Shown: positions 1-13,839, counted from the stretch's first letter. The stretch: 64,000 bases of DNA from Laburnicola sp. R22_1 (GCA_014281115.1 JACONQ010000020.1:496001-560000), one strand, 5' to 3'. Translations and numbers: made by a program. Notes: generated by a model not told the origin, from the sequence alone.

Positions 1-39
1 TCTATACTTAATAGATAATAGATTGCTAGTAGAGTTAAG

Positions 40-320
40 TAGAAGACTTCTATAATAAATATTATATAAACTATTATTAGTAAGGTGTATACAAAGATCC
101 TCTACTATATTTTCTATTATAGAGTTATATTAAGAGGACTTAGAGAATACTCTAAGAGCTAGAGGAATCTTCTAAATAAAAGGGTAGCGGCTTACTATAG
201 TATAGGCAATAGTAGGGTTAAGCAAAGTAAGATTATAAAAAGGGTATAGTAAATAAACTTAGGGTAGTAGGTTTTATATAGCGTATAAGCTAGCGTATAG
301 TTTAAGCTAAGATTGCGTTA
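40..320. repeat. Dispersed AT-rich repeat, copy 1 (partner at 13,840-14,100)
   Basis: This segment recurs in the same orientation at about 13,840-14,100, with many transition differences. Shared words include ctattattagtaaggt and gcttactatagtata. Size and pairing suggest LTR or solo-LTR remnants of a RIP-degraded retroelement, but no clear TG...CA ends survive. No gene is visible. Confidence 0.6.
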
Positions 321-344
321 CTAGATAACTACTTACGTAGCAGC

Positions 345-2115
345 TATAGGCTAAGCTTCTTAAGTTAGATAATTTAGAAATTTATTTATACCTAGTATAG
401 ATCTAGTAGGCCTTTTAGGTGCTATATATCTATTTCTTTAAATATACGTCTTAGAATTTTAGTATATTATAGTATTACTGCTTTATTAATATATACACCC
501 TCTAGCTTAGCTACTCTAGTAGGTGTAAGGGTAGGGCGCATTAACTTCTTAAGCGTATACAAATTTAATTAGGAAGCGAAACATTATAGACCTTTTAGTA
601 TATAGTATAACACTATAAGGGAAAGCTATAGGTGTGCTAAAAACGCATTAAAAAACATAAAGTAGCTTATAGATAGGTTAAGACTATTTATTAGCACGTG
701 TAAATTAGCCCCTTATACTAGAGGTAGTTAATTATAAAATACACTAGGTACTAAAGTTAATAATATAACGCGTAGTTGCCTACACGCATATAATATAAAT
801 CTATAACTAGATATAGATTAAGTATTATTTACTTACTATATAATATATTTAATTATCGCGTAAGATATTAAAGTTAGTTACTATATCTATTCCTTACCCT
901 AAAGATACTATTGCTATTACTACTAAATATATAGTATTACGCCCCTACCTAGAAGACGCAAATAACAATATAGTTAGGTATAATATAGCTAGGTATAATA
1001 GTTAGACGCCACTTAATATTAAAAACTATATAGTCTATACTAAGGACCTATAGATAGCTGTCATAAAATTAGATTGCTATATTAAGAAGAATATAGATAT
1101 TAGTGAGTAGAAGTTTAGAATTAAAGGTAGGAGTAGAATAAGCCTTATAATATAGATTACTCTATACTAGTTTAGCTGTAAAGTGCTTATAACTATTAAG
1201 AATAAAAACTAAAAGAATATAAACATTTTTATAAAGTAAAAGTCTAGATTAGTAGCTATATACTACTACGTAGCTTATAGAAGCAATTACTACCTAATAT
1301 TAGATCTCTAATTAATAGCTACTTACTTTAAAGATAGTAGTTATATAAAGTAGGTACTAGAGATGTAAAGAATATATAAATACGCAATTATACTATAGGA
1401 TATCTATAGATAATAGGTAGAGTAAGGCTAGCAAAGTGTTAGAGTACTATTTAGTATTAGAAGTATGGAGTGCGTGCGTAATTTGTTATATATTATAGTA
1501 GTAGTAGAGAGTATATTTAGGAGTTCTAAGTAGTTAATTATCTAGTAACGCGGTAAAAGATTATAAGGTAGTGTTAATTATCTAGTAATATAGTAGACAA
1601 GTAAGTAAGTTAGGGTATTATTATTATAGGGTGAGTTATCTTAGAAGCTAGGAGAAGACGTTAGAAAAACTTTAACGCACTCTAGTCCTAGGACTTAGCG
1701 CTTACACATAACGTTGCATAACGTGATATTATATAGACGCTAGTAACATAATAGAAATATATAGTAATTAAATATAGTAGGGCTCCTTAAAAACTAAATA
1801 AGTAGAGGCAGTTTATACTCCTGCCTAGGAGGGGCAAATTTAATATAGTAGGGATAGTAGGGTAGAGAATATAATAGGCAAGTAGCATTACTAAGGAGTA
1901 GTTAAACCTATAGTGTAGACTTATAGGAAGCTATAGTAGTAATAAGTGTTACTGTCTATAAGCAAGTTAACGCGTTATATATACTTATAGTATATAAGTA
2001 TAGAGTAGTTACTAATATATGCATAGGTGTAGTACACTAAACTAATATTATATAATTAATAACTAAGCGTATACAATATATAATTACTATAGCTAGCTAA
2101 TATTTCTCTTAGTAA
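345..2115. repeat. Dispersed AT-rich repeat R1, long copy
   Basis: The two ends (about 345-545 and 1,840-2,115) match 9,875-10,375, where they lie almost adjacent. The right-hand copy therefore looks like an internally deleted derivative lacking about 1.3 kb. A fragment of the 5' end also occurs inverted at about 3,525-3,625. The internal part has no open frame and no recognised domain. Confidence 0.55.
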
Positions 2116-3825
2116 GAATAGCCAAATAAAAAATATACTAAATTATTATTTGCCTAATACTAAATAAACTAGCGCATATTCTCTTTAAGCTTCTTAGGTT
2201 TAGAGAATATTAGTAAAAAAATAATTACTAAAAAGGATTAGAATTTTATATAAAAGCTTACACGGATAACTAAATACGTAATAATAATAGTAGGTATTTA
2301 AGCATTTACTTAATATATTTTTAAAATACCTACTATTTAAGCTATTAGAAAAACTAGATTTAAAGTATCTAATATATAGATACCTATGCTTAGGGCTATA
2401 TATTTAATTAGAAGCTAAACTACACTTATTTTTCTTACTCCTCTTATTAATAGGAGTTTTAGGATTAATTATAGACTTAGTTTTACTTAAATGTTTAGCT
2501 ATAGGGGCAACCTAATTAGTATTCTTTAACTGTAGAATTTTCTTATAAGATTAGGAAGGCTCTTTAATAGGCTTAGATTGCTTAGGTATTATAGATTAAT
2601 TGTGTTTTCTTTTTAACGCCTTCTATTCTTTATTATTATACGCGTTTTTAGAGAATTAGTAAAGTTCTTACTATAAGCCTAATTTAATAGATAACTAGAG
2701 TAGCATATTAGTAAGAGAAGTTAAGCAATCTACTCTTGCAACTCTTTAGCCTTATGCTTATGCTTTTTCTTAAGTAAGTTTTACTTAAATTTTTATAGAC
2801 TTGGAAATTAGTATATTGCGCATATTCTAGTTAGTAGTTAATAATTATTAAGTGAAAATAGGAGGTAGGGACGATTAATTTACTCCTATAGAAAAACTAA
2901 CTAAAGAAACTAAGAAAAGAGATGAAGAGTAAATAAGCAGAGTTTATTATTAATAAAGGACTATTATAGGATTATATAACTGCAAACACTTAAGAAATTA
3001 CGCTATTATAAGTTATTAGTTACTTAGTTAGGTACTTAATTCGCGGGCTAATTAAAGGTAGAATTATTTTAAGCCTTATTACATAAGTAGGCGCGCTGCT
3101 TATATAGCCTACCTAGGAAGTGTATTATATAAATAAGGCTCTAACTACGTGTAATTATATACCTATAATTATATAAGCAGTACTATTTTAGTCCTACTTC
3201 CTTCTATAAGTGTTTATATAGTTTAGCCCTTTACCTTCTTTTTCTATATAGTAAGCTTATCTACTTCGCTTACTAACTCTAAGATTTTAGCTCGTTTTTC
3301 TTTGTTACTATATAATAAGTTGAAATACTTCTTAGTAATACTACTTACTTATCTTATTTTCTACCTCTTTCTCTTACTACTATATTAAACGTAATACTAC
3401 TACTAAACTAACTAATATAACTTATTTTTATACCTAGAGTACTTAGTAAAGAGTATATATAAGTTAATACAACTATAATTTTATTATATACTAAAAGGCT
3501 AAGAGATATATTTAAACAAATAAATATATAATATTTAAGAGGCCTACTAAACCTATACTAGGTGTAAATAGATTTCTAAATTATCTAACTTAAAGAGCTT
3601 AGCCTATAGCTACTATCTAAGTAGTTATCTTACTACTATATAGTAGAGCTTTAGGACTTACGCCTACTAAAAAAGACTTTAAAACTAACTATAGCCCTAT
3701 AATAATATATTACTATATTTAGTTAATAATTCTTAAGAAGAAGAATAATAAGGACTATACGTACTAGTACTTCTACTTAATTATAATTTATAATACTATG
3801 CGACTATATCGCTACTAGTACGCTA
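2116..3825. other. AT-rich gene-free stretch
   Basis: Dense in TA dinucleotides and stop codons on both strands. Apart from the inverted R1 fragment near 3,525-3,625, I see no feature that I can support. It is consistent with heavily RIP-mutated transposon sequence. Confidence 0.5.
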
Positions 3826-4100
<275 letters not shown>

Positions 4101-4284
4101 AACAATCCAAAATAGGTTGTTTAAAAAAAGGCAACTAAAAGAGATAAAAGGGCATACGTATAGCAACTATAATATAGAGTAATCTAAATACTTATACTAT
4201 TATCTATAAATAGATATAAAGAATAAACTATTATATTACTATATAATTTCTATACTAAAATTTCTATTACAGAATAAAGCCTTA

Positions 4285-4368
4285 TATGTGTGCCGTTAAT
4301 TTATCTACCTAGGGGTATGACGACAAGGGCTTTTATCTCAAATAATATAACAAAAAAGCAGAGCCTCC
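4285..4368 (+). repeat. Family B head, partial copy
   Basis: A diverged copy of the first 80 or so bases of family B: the gtg.cgttaa start, then the ctacctaggggta block, then cttttatct and the gcagagcc block. The 3' part is lost and no target-site duplication was recognised. Confidence 0.7.
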
Positions 4369-4576
4369 TATATCCTAAACTATATAATAATAATTCTTTT
4401 CTATATAAATAATATTTTCTACTTTAACTATAGAGATTATAAGCTTAACTATAGTAAATTCTAAGACAAAATTATATCTAAGTATAAATTTAAGGAATAA
4501 GGTCCTATTAAATAGTTTCTAGATATTTACGTGCTTAAAGATTATAAAAATTAGTTAATTAAACTTATCTATAATA

Positions 4577-5768
4577 TTAAAAATCTTTATTATGCAGAGA
4601 TTCTAACTAAGGTCAAGTTCGCACTATATATAAAGAGGAGTAAAATAGGAGATACTATAACCTAGTACCTAGCACATAGTGGTAGTAATAAATATATACA
4701 AAATAATAATAATTTTATTATTAATATTTTGCATAGTAGTATTACTAGCAGTAGTTAATAAATAGTCTGCTATCTAGTATAACTAGGTTATATATTATCT
4801 CTTAACTAGTAGACTATTAGAGAGCTATCGTAGAGCGTAGAGTTATAACTATAGTTTACTATATACATAGTATATAAGTCTCTTATAATATTAGTAACGC
4901 CTAGTATACTAAATCTTTATCTTTAATATATAACTACTACTATTATCTTTTAAATCTAGCTCTTTATCTATTATGTCTAGCAATATAACAATATTCTAGT
5001 AGCCTAACTATACTACTTCTTTTATATAGAGCAGTATAGCTATAGTAGAGTTCTAAAAGTATATAAAGAATTAGCTAGGCAAACTTAAGAATAATTCTTA
5101 GAGATTTAGTAATCTTATATAGTAAGTAGAGTTGTTAAAATAGCCTCTTAATTTTAATATCTTTAATAACACCTAGCCCTAGCTATTTAGGCCCTATTAG
5201 CTAGTCTTATAACTCTAGATCTTAGAGTACAAAGCATTCCTTTAGTACCTAGATAGAGGGTTAGGTTAGACGTTTATACTATAATAATAGGATAAAGTAA
5301 AGGCGTTACTAAAAAAGCTTAAAGATAAGAACTAGTAAGGCAAAGGTATAGGGCGGCTACTAGATAATAAGTAGTAGTTTCTTAGGGACTATAAAAGTTT
5401 AAAAGCGTAGCTGTAGTATAAAAAGCTTATTAAGGTAATAGCAATTATCTAGGGCGTAGTTAATATAGGGGACTAAGAGTAATAAGAGTAAGGGTAAGTA
5501 GTAGTAGTGGCAGCGGTAGTAGAAGTATAGAGGAGATAGGTAGTAGTAGTAAAGTCCTAGGGGGTAGTATACAGCTCGCTAGTTGCGAGGGAAGATCTAC
5601 TATAGAAGAGAGTTAATAAGTTAGTTAGGTTAGTTGCTATTATAATTATTATTATTGTTATTATTATAGCAAAAGATTATTAAAGAAATTATTAATTACG
5701 TAATATAGTGGTCGGCTAAATAGCTGGCCCGGAATTACGTAATATTACGGATTAACTCTAGGGAAGAA
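4577..5768 (+). mobile_element. Family A non-autonomous retroelement, copy A1 (tandem pair)
   Basis: A 1.19-kb copy of family A. It starts ttaaa.atcttt and ends with the ctctagggaagaa terminus. The 14-nt target acttatctataata lies at 4,563-4,576, again at 5,769-5,782, and again after the next copy at 6,952-6,965. A1 and A2 are thus head-to-tail, separated by exactly one target copy. The internal frame, intact in outline in copies A3/A4, is broken here by many stops. Confidence 0.85.
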
Positions 5769-5782
5769 ACTTATCTATAATA

Positions 5783-6951
5783 TATTAAAGATCTTTATTA
5801 TGTAGAGATTCTAACTAAGATTAAATCCGTACTATATATAGAGAGAAGTAAAATAGAAGGCACTATAACCTAGTACCTAGCATATAGTAGTAGTAATACA
5901 TTATATACAAAATAATAATAATTTTATTATTAGCGTTCTATATAATAGTATTATTAATAGTAGTTAATAAATAGTCTACTATCTAGTATAACTACGTTAT
6001 ATATTATCTCTTAACTAGTAAACTATTAGAGAGTTATAGTAAAGCGCAGAGTTGTAACTATAGTTTGCTATACGCATATTATATAAGTTTACTTACTTTT
6101 ATAATATTTATAATATCTAAAAATTCTTTTCTTTTAATATACACAATACTAAGATTTTTAAATTTAATTTTTTACTATATATAGCGAGCTAGCTTTCTAG
6201 TGTCCTAAGATTAAGTTATTTAATACCTATAGTTAGATAGCTGCTAAAGAATTTAAAACTAGTATAGACAACTAGCTAGGCAATCTTAGCTATCTAGCCT
6301 ACCTACTATAAGATATAGTTAAAGTAGGCCTACTAGAGAACTAGATTAATTATACTATTCTAGGGATTATAATTAATAATCTATTTAAGCTATATACTAT
6401 TTTTACGCAACTCTAGATTCTTAGGTATAAGGCTATCCTTTTATATAGAGGCCTAAGTAATAATATAGCAATACTTACATAATAATAATAGCTTTTTACT
6501 ATTGCGTTATTAGTAAAGCTAGAGGACAGACTAAGATATAGTAGTAGGTAACTATTAGAGAAAAAGAAGATATTTCTTATACGTTACTAGAGCGCGCGCG
6601 TATAACCATAGTAGGAAAAGCTTTTAATAGTAGTTAAGATTTTATAGACGTATAAAGATATTAAGAAGTAAAGATAGTAGTGTAATAAGAGTAAAGGTAA
6701 GTAGTAGTAGAAGAAGTATAAAGAAGATAGGTAGTAGCAAAGTCCTAGAGGATAATATATAGCTCGCTAGTTATAAGGAGAAATCTACTATAAATGAGTA
6801 ATAAAATAGTTAGGTTAGTTGCTATTATAATTATTATTGTTATTATTACAGTAAATAATATTATTAAAGAAATTATTAATTACGTAATATAGTAGTTAGT
6901 TAAATAGCTAGCCTAGGATTACGTAATAGTATAAATTGACCCTAGAGGGAA
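5783..6951 (+). mobile_element. Family A non-autonomous retroelement, copy A2 (tandem pair)
   Basis: Second member of the tandem pair, colinear with A1 and bounded by the same 14-nt direct repeat at 5,769-5,782 and 6,952-6,965. It is RIP-degraded. Independent insertion into the duplicated target, or retrotransposition of a dimer, would both give this layout. Confidence 0.85.
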
Positions 6952-6970
6952 ACTTATCTATAATATATAT

Positions 6971-7102
6971 GTGTTGTTAAATTAACTATCTAGGGATAGA
7001 ATAATAAAGGCTTTTATCTTAAATAATATAACAAAAAAAGCAGAGCCCTCTGCTTAGTAATTAAAAAGAGCGTAAAAAAGGTAATGTGATTATAAAAAAA
7101 GC
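6971..7102 (+). mobile_element. Family B head, SINE-like copy
   Basis: A 132-bp copy of the family B head ending in an A-rich tail (ttataaaaaaagc). It is flanked by the 11-nt direct repeat ataatatatat at 6,960-6,970 and 7,103-7,113. It abuts the tandem family A pair, so this is a local pile-up of insertions. The repeat is simple AT sequence, so this duplication is weaker evidence than the others. Confidence 0.75.
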
Positions 7103-7439
7103 ATAATATATATACTAAAAAGATTACTAAAATATTTAAACCTAAAAGTAATAAAAGCTTTCTAGAAACTCTACTTTTCTTAAAAAGCTTATTAAAAATA
7201 AGAGTAAAGCTTTTTTATAAAAGATTAATCGCTTTTAAAAGTATATAGGCTTAGTTCCCTACACTACTATAATACTTTATCTAAATATTATATTTATAAT
7301 TTTAAAGCTTTTATATTTTTTTCCTAATTTAAGTAAACAATATTGTACTATAACAGAGTATATAATTATTTATTCACATAAGATACACTAGTAAGCTATT
7401 TAATATAGCTTATAAAATAGTTCTTAGCTTATACTCTAT

Positions 7440-7910
7440 AGGAATACTTTATTTATAAATAATTTAGAAACTAAATACTTCTTCTATAAATATATTATTA
7501 TATTATTTAGTGGGGCAAATTATTACAAGGTAATTTATTAGTCTATAATTACTACCTCTACTACTAAAATAGAACTTTTAGCGCTTAAATATATTAGGAA
7601 AAAGGCTATAGCACTTAAACACTTTTTTAATAAGCTTACTCTAGATTTTAAATTACTATAAATAATCTATTATATTAGGAAACTATTAAACTAGTTATTA
7701 GTAAAAATAAGTGCATAACTATGCAACTTTAATATATTAATATCTAAAATATATAGCTTTATTAAGAATATCTTAAAGACTTATTCAAGGTATTTTATTT
7801 AAAAATATATAAAATACTAGTAGATAGTCTTACTAAAGCTCTTTCTTAGTAGCCATTTACTAGATTTAAAGAGCTTTTTAATTTCTACAATATAAGTAAG
7901 TATATTATAA
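7440..7910 (+). pseudogene. Ty1/copia RNase H C-terminal remnant
   Basis: Conceptual translation through stops gives the landmarks of a fungal copia RNase H: an S.AELLALKY segment, the cysteine/asparagine region of the primer strand site, an HVDIH-like block degraded to NFNIL, and the TKAL motif seen as LLKLFLS. Stops are TAG/TAA throughout. Upstream RT could not be read, so this is the 3' end of a degraded copia element. Confidence 0.6.
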
Positions 7911-8349
7911 AAGTTCTAAGCTTAGAAGTAATATAAAATTAATTATATTTTTATGTATTATATATAGAGAAGAAGATTAGAAAAACTAAGCTAAAGCCTA
8001 GCCTAAACCTTAAAAGAAATTTAAGCATAGCTACTAGTTAAGCTACCTATTTAAAAGTTCTAAGCCCTAATTTTAGCGCTTAAATAATAAGCTAATAATT
8101 TTATTTCTATAACTATAAATTAGAGTATACCTTTAAGTATTATTTAAAGCTTAAGGCTCTTAAAGTTTAAAATTATTCTCTTCTCTAGTTAAACTATACT
8201 TAAAATAGGACTTTTTAAAAGCTTAAATATTAGAAGTATAGCTTTAAAGAAAAGAATAATATAGAGATAAAACTAGAAAATACTAGCGCTACTTATAAAT
8301 ATGCCTAGTATTTTACCTATATAAATTCTTTTACTTCTTTTATTACTAT

Positions 8350-8636
8350 AAGAGTGATATACAGCCTTATAGGGCTAACCTATTAGGAATAGCTAGAATA
8401 GTTAAAAGAGCTAGTTAAATTAATACTAATAAGATAATAGATAAGAAAGGGACATAGGGAGCCCTTTCTTATATAGAGGGCAGTATAGGGTATAGGCCTA
8501 CGCTAGCTATACGCTAATACTAACTAGGAAAGGCGTCTTTAGGAAGGTAAAAGACGCAGATAGGTGGAAATAAGGTATAAGAAAAGGTAATAGGGTGTGC
8601 TTAGTAGAGAGACTAGCATAGAACTATTATATAACC
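8350..8636. repeat. LTR-like repeat, copy 1 (partner at 14,988-15,255)
   Basis: About 285 bp strongly similar in the same orientation to 14,988-15,255. Shared words include cagccttatagggctaacct and gtatagggtataggcct. It follows the copia RNase H remnant, so a 3' LTR is plausible. It keeps slightly more G+C than its surroundings. Confidence 0.65.
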
Positions 8637-9313
8637 CCCCTTTTAAGGTCTAAAAATAGGAAGGAAAGTATATAAAAATTGGGTATTTTAGCAGATTTTT
8701 AATATAACTAACACTATTTTAAGGCTAAAGAGGGTTATAATAAGGGTAATAGGCCTTTATAGTTCTAATAGTAGCCTTAGGTTTTAATTTAGTTGCTGTT
8801 TAGTAAAGATATTAAGAAAAGTTATTAGGGGTAAATTAGTAGATTAGTGGAAAAATATAGTAGAAACTATATCTTAGTGTTTAGCATTTTACTAATAAAG
8901 CGTATCCTTAGCTCTAACACTAAATAAAAATATAATTAGCTAAAAAATTCTAGTTAGTTTATTACGCGTAGGCGTAATTATATTATATAATATTTTCTAG
9001 TACTATAAAAAAGTGTTAAAAAACGTGTTAACCTAACTATATAGTTTTTAATTAGGGTAGGACAGCTTCTAAAGCTATAGGTGCTACTAGTAGTAGTAGG
9101 GACATCTAGAAGTAAAGATACTTAAAGTTATAAGTACCCTACCTTTAACGAAAATTTCGACTATGGATATTGTGCAGTAATGTAATAGTTTATTGTTTAT
9201 ATCTCTTTGTAGATACTAGCAACAATTGCCCTTAGATTACTTCGCGTCGCGTCTCTATACACACGCTTCTTTTGTTTCTTTTATTGCCTATTCTTTTGAA
9301 GAACTTAGTTTAT

Positions 9314-9646
9314 ATTATTATTATTTTATTATTATTTTATTATTGTTTTATTATTATTTTATTATTGTTTTATTATTATTTTATTATTGTTTTATTATTG
9401 TTTTATTATTGTTTTATTATTGTTTTATTATTGTTTTATTATTGTTTTATTATTGTTTTATTATTGTTTTATTATTGTTTTATTATTGTTTTATTATTGT
9501 TTTATTATTGTTTTATTATTGTTTTATTATTGTTTTATTATTGTTTTATTATTGTTTTATTATTGTTTTATTATTGTTTTATTATTGTTTTATTATTGTT
9601 TTATTATTGTTTTATTATTGTTTTATTATTGTTTTATTATTGTTAT
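9314..9646. repeat. 11-bp minisatellite (ttttattattg)n
   Basis: An almost perfect head-to-tail array of the 11-bp unit ttttattattg, roughly 26 copies, preceded by imperfect ttttattatt units. Because 11 is not a multiple of three, each forward frame reads as an 11-residue hydrophobic peptide repeat. I do not consider these coding, since there is no start context or conserved flank. Confidence 0.95.
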
Positions 9647-9874
9647 TATTACTACTAGTATATCTATATAGTGTTATAAGTAGTAATAAGGTAAAGATAC
9701 TAGTGCGTATACCTTTTATTATTATTTTCTTTAATAGTAGTTAACTATATATAGTAATATATAGCAAGATTATAGTTAGAGTTGTTCTAAAGGTGCTTCT
9801 TTAGTAGGCAAAGGTCCTAGAGCTTCGCTATATACACTACGTACGCTAGACTATTACTATTATATAACTGCTTA

Positions 9875-10375
9875 TATAGTTACTATAGGCTAACCTCCTT
9901 AAGCTAGATAATCTAGAGATCTATCTACACCTAGTGTAGATTTAGTAGGCCTTTTAGGTGCTATATACCTATCTCTTTAAATAGGCCTCTTAGCGTCTTA
10001 GTATATTATAGTATTACTGTTTTATTAATGTGTACACTTTATAGCTAGGGTGCTATAATAAGGGTAAGGCGTGTTAACTTCCAGAGTAATTCTAATATAG
10101 TAGAGGAAGGTAAAGGATATAATAAGCAAGGTAATATTGCTAGGTATTTAAACTTATAGTATAGACTTATAGAGAGCTATAGTAGTAATAAGTGTTGCTA
10201 TCTATAAGCAAATTAACGTGTTATATATACTTATAGTATGTAAGTATAGAGTAGTTACTAATATATATATAGGCATAGTACACTAAACTAACATTACGTA
10301 ATTAATAACTAAGCGTATATAATATATAATAACTATAGCTAGCTAATATTTCTCTTAGTAAGAATAGCCTAATAA
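9875..10375. repeat. Dispersed repeat R1, internally deleted copy
   Basis: Matches the two ends of the repeat at 345-2,115, joined with about 1.3 kb missing. It is AT-rich, has no open frame, and shows no terminal inverted repeat or target duplication that I could recognise. Confidence 0.6.
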
Positions 10376-10649
10376 AATTAAATAAAAAAAATAAGTACCC
10401 TACGCACATATAGTAGTTAGGATACTACTAAATTAGCAGTAAGCTAGCTAGTAGAAAAGCTACTAGAGGCAAGGGCACTAAAAGTAATAGGTGCCTACAC
10501 ATAGTAGGCTAGCTAGAAAGCTACTTAACTAGTATTAAACTAAACTATCTATTATAGTAGCTTAAGATACTCCTAAGGACGAAATAAGTTAGGTAACTAG
10601 TAGATTAAAGTAAGGGCTAATAGTTAAAAGGTAGCTTCTAATTGTTAGC

Positions 10650-13330
10650 ATTTTAGAAGATATTATTACGCAGTTTATTATTAAATTTATTATTTAAGTA
10701 TTCTTTCTATAAAGAGTTAGACTTAGCGTTAATTAGGTTAGTAAATTTAGGGTTATTATTAGAAAGATTATTATAATAGGTAGGCTCTTTATTCTCTAAT
10801 CTATTACTATAATAAGTAGTGTTATAATCGTTAGGGCTATTATTATAGTAAGTAATGCTAAGTTCTCTTTCTAGGTTAGTAATTTAGTAGGGCAGAAGGG
10901 TACTAACCTAGGTTATTCTAGCTAGGGTAGTTTTAATTAAATAGTTAATTCTATAGGTAAAAGCTACCAAATTTACAGATTAGCTTTTCTAGTAAGTTTA
11001 TAGTCTCTAGGTCTAGAGTTAGATGTAAGACCTAAATTCTGCTATATAATTCCTAGGGACTAGTCTTACTAGTAGCTTTCTTAAGTAGTAGAGATAGGGT
11101 AACTAAAAGGCAATTTGTTATCTAATAGTTTCTTATTAAATAAAGACAGCTTAATAGTCTTAACACTACTATTATTATTAAAGACGTCCTTATAGCTTAG
11201 TTTCTAGTAAGCCTTTAAGTACGTTTTAATAACTAAGATAGTAGGGCTAAGAAGCTAAACAGAGATCTTCTTAGAAACGCTTTAGATAGCTTTTAATAAG
11301 CAAGTTATATAGTAGGTATAGTTTTACTTTTTAAGTAGGCTATTCTATTAAGTAGTAGTATTTTAGTAGAAAGATTTAGGTAGTAAAGAAGTCTATAGTA
11401 GGATAAGATTGCTAGTAAAGGTTAGATTCTTATTATCTTTTTAATAAAGGCGACAGTCCTAAGTGTTAACTAGGTAGTTAGCTTGCTTAAAATTTTTTCT
11501 ACTAATAATAAGATTATAGTCTCCTATTCTATAGAAAATAAACTATATAGTAATACTATATTTATTAATATTAAGCTAGGCTATAAAATAGGTATTTACT
11601 TTTACGCTTCTCTTCCTTATAAAGTTCTTAAAAGGAATTAGTATCTTTAGATAAAGTAGTTTAGTTTTAAGCTATTTTTAGACAGCCTTTATATATCTTA
11701 AAGTAATAAAGTTATAACTGCTAGCACTAGTATTTATTAAGGCTTATAACCTAAAAGCTAATCCTTAGAATTTAATTTGCACTAGCATAACTAGTTAAAG
11801 GCCTTTAAATAGCTTAGGAACCCTTACTATCTTGCCACTTATAGGCAGTGATTTTAGTTTAGTATTTACGTTTTATAGTTAAAATTATAATTTATTTAGA
11901 TTAATTAGTTTAGTAGCTCCTATATAAGCTACTAGGTTAGAGTAGTCTAGTAGCGTATATTTAAAGCCTTATTATCTAATAAATTACCTACCTCTAAATT
12001 AAAGTAGTGGATAATACTAAGTTTATTTAAATTTAAATTATTCTTTACTTTTATATTTACTTTTATAGCTACTTTAGGGTAGTGACGCAAGTATAGGCCT
12101 TTAAGTTTCTTACTATAGCTAAAGTAAGCATTATGCTTTATATACCATACTTTACTTTAATTATAAGGAGTTAAAAAGAGAGAAGTAGGTCTAGAATAGG
12201 ATGTTTATTTTCTAGTTACTATATATAAAGGTGTTAATCTAAAAGGTAGTACCTTATAAGGAGTTCTTATATACGTCTAAAAAGAGTTTATTATACTATT
12301 ATTATAGAAAGTACAGCTAGCTATCGTTATGTAGCGTTTAATTACTAGATAGTTAATATTAAGGTCTTCTATTTCTTTCTAAAGTATTAACTTAAAACTC
12401 TTAGTTAACTTAAGTTATAATTTATTCTTCTAGGTCTTTATATCTAGTCTACCTTTCTTAGCTAGGCTTTTAAAAGCCCATAGAAATATCTAGGCGTTTA
12501 TTCTATTAAAAAGGAAGAGCTTATAAAACTTCTTATATACCTATTAAGAAGTACAGAAATTATAGTAAGTTTCTTCTAGAAATTTAAAAAGTACTTTAGG
12601 TCTATAATCTTCTTAGAGGGCCTAATTTATTTAACACTAATTTTGCGCTATCTCTTAAAGCCCATTTCTAAAGCAGCTAAAAATAGCTTTTATAAGGTTA
12701 TTTTAATTTTAATTATTATTATTACCTTAGTAATAGTCTATATTTACGTAGATCTTATTATATATATTCTTTAGCTAATCTTTAATACTAAAGCTAGATT
12801 AATCTTTTCTATAGTACTTATTAATATTAGGTAGCTTTGCAAAGCGTCCTAGCTTAAATATACTAAAAAGTATAGTAAAAGCATATCTACTATAGGGCAT
12901 ATCTATTTGGGCGCTATTAGTAAGCTTAGTTTATATATATCTAGAAATTAGAAAGTAGTAAAAGGTATTATTTAATTATAGAGTAGGCACTATAAGCTAG
13001 GATAAATAATAAAGTGCATATTAGGGCGCTAGCTAGGGCGTATATTAGAACACAACTAGATAGGATAAGCTTTACTTAGTTATATAAGGACGTCGCAAAT
13101 TATATAGTAAATTAGATATTTTTATACTAGAGTTTTTTAGAGGTATATAAGTATAGTACCGCAGATTATAAGTATCTTTAATAGAAGGAAAAGCTTTATT
13201 AGAAGTAAATAAGTCCTCTTTAATAGCTATATAATTAGCACTATTAAAGTAGAATTAAAATCTTTTTCATTATATATATTATAGTATAAGATATCTATAT
13301 CTTAAATATAGCAAAAGCTTATTTAACTAT
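10650..13330 (-). pseudogene. Degraded Ty3/gypsy gag-protease region
   Basis: On the minus strand, about 11,400-11,830 reads as a retroviral-type aspartic protease: a D(S/T)GAS-like motif degraded to NTSASSYNFI, a hydrophobic strand, then a GDYNLIISR segment corresponding to the second protease hairpin. The part at higher coordinates (about 12,000-13,300) should be gag, and lower coordinates would lead into RT. Every stretch is interrupted by TAG/TAA. Element ends could not be set; the repeat at 13,840-14,100 may be its LTR. Confidence 0.55.
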
Positions 13331-13839
13331 ATTAGCGCGCTTATATAAAATCGAAATAATACTTCTCTAATTAGGGTTGTCTTTAGACTTTATAATAGCC
13401 CTAGCTACTAATTTTAGTAATTTCTCTAAAAGTAGGCCATAAAAAAAGCAATATTAAGCCTAAAGCTAATAGGCAGTAAGTAATTATTTTATTTCTAGGC
13501 TATACTAAAGTAATTAGTCTAGTTTAAATTACGCTAAAAACGCGCTAAACTTTCTAGTAGCTTTAGGTTTAGCTTTACCTTAGTGCATAAGCCACTTAAA
13601 GTCTATTAGTAATAATTTATTACCTAGCTAATTTTCATTAAAAGCAGCAATATATTAAATATGCTTCGAAGTATAGTAAGAAATTCTATGAAGATAGACC
13701 TTTATAAATAGTTTAACTATGCTCCTCTTTTTTATAAGGCTAGAAAGGCAACTAGTAGTCTTAGGTGCAACTATTAGTTACTTTCCTTACTTAATAAATA
13801 ATAAATTACTAGTAGAATAAAGTAGAGAAATTTTAATAT

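Noticed and set aside
9314..9646. CRISPR-like or regularly spaced repeat array
   Set aside because: Contiguous short-unit minisatellite without spacers, in a eukaryotic genome.
9226..9744. Open frames with an 11-residue hydrophobic repeat
   Set aside because: Produced by the 11-bp minisatellite in all three frames; no conserved flank, start context or codon signal.
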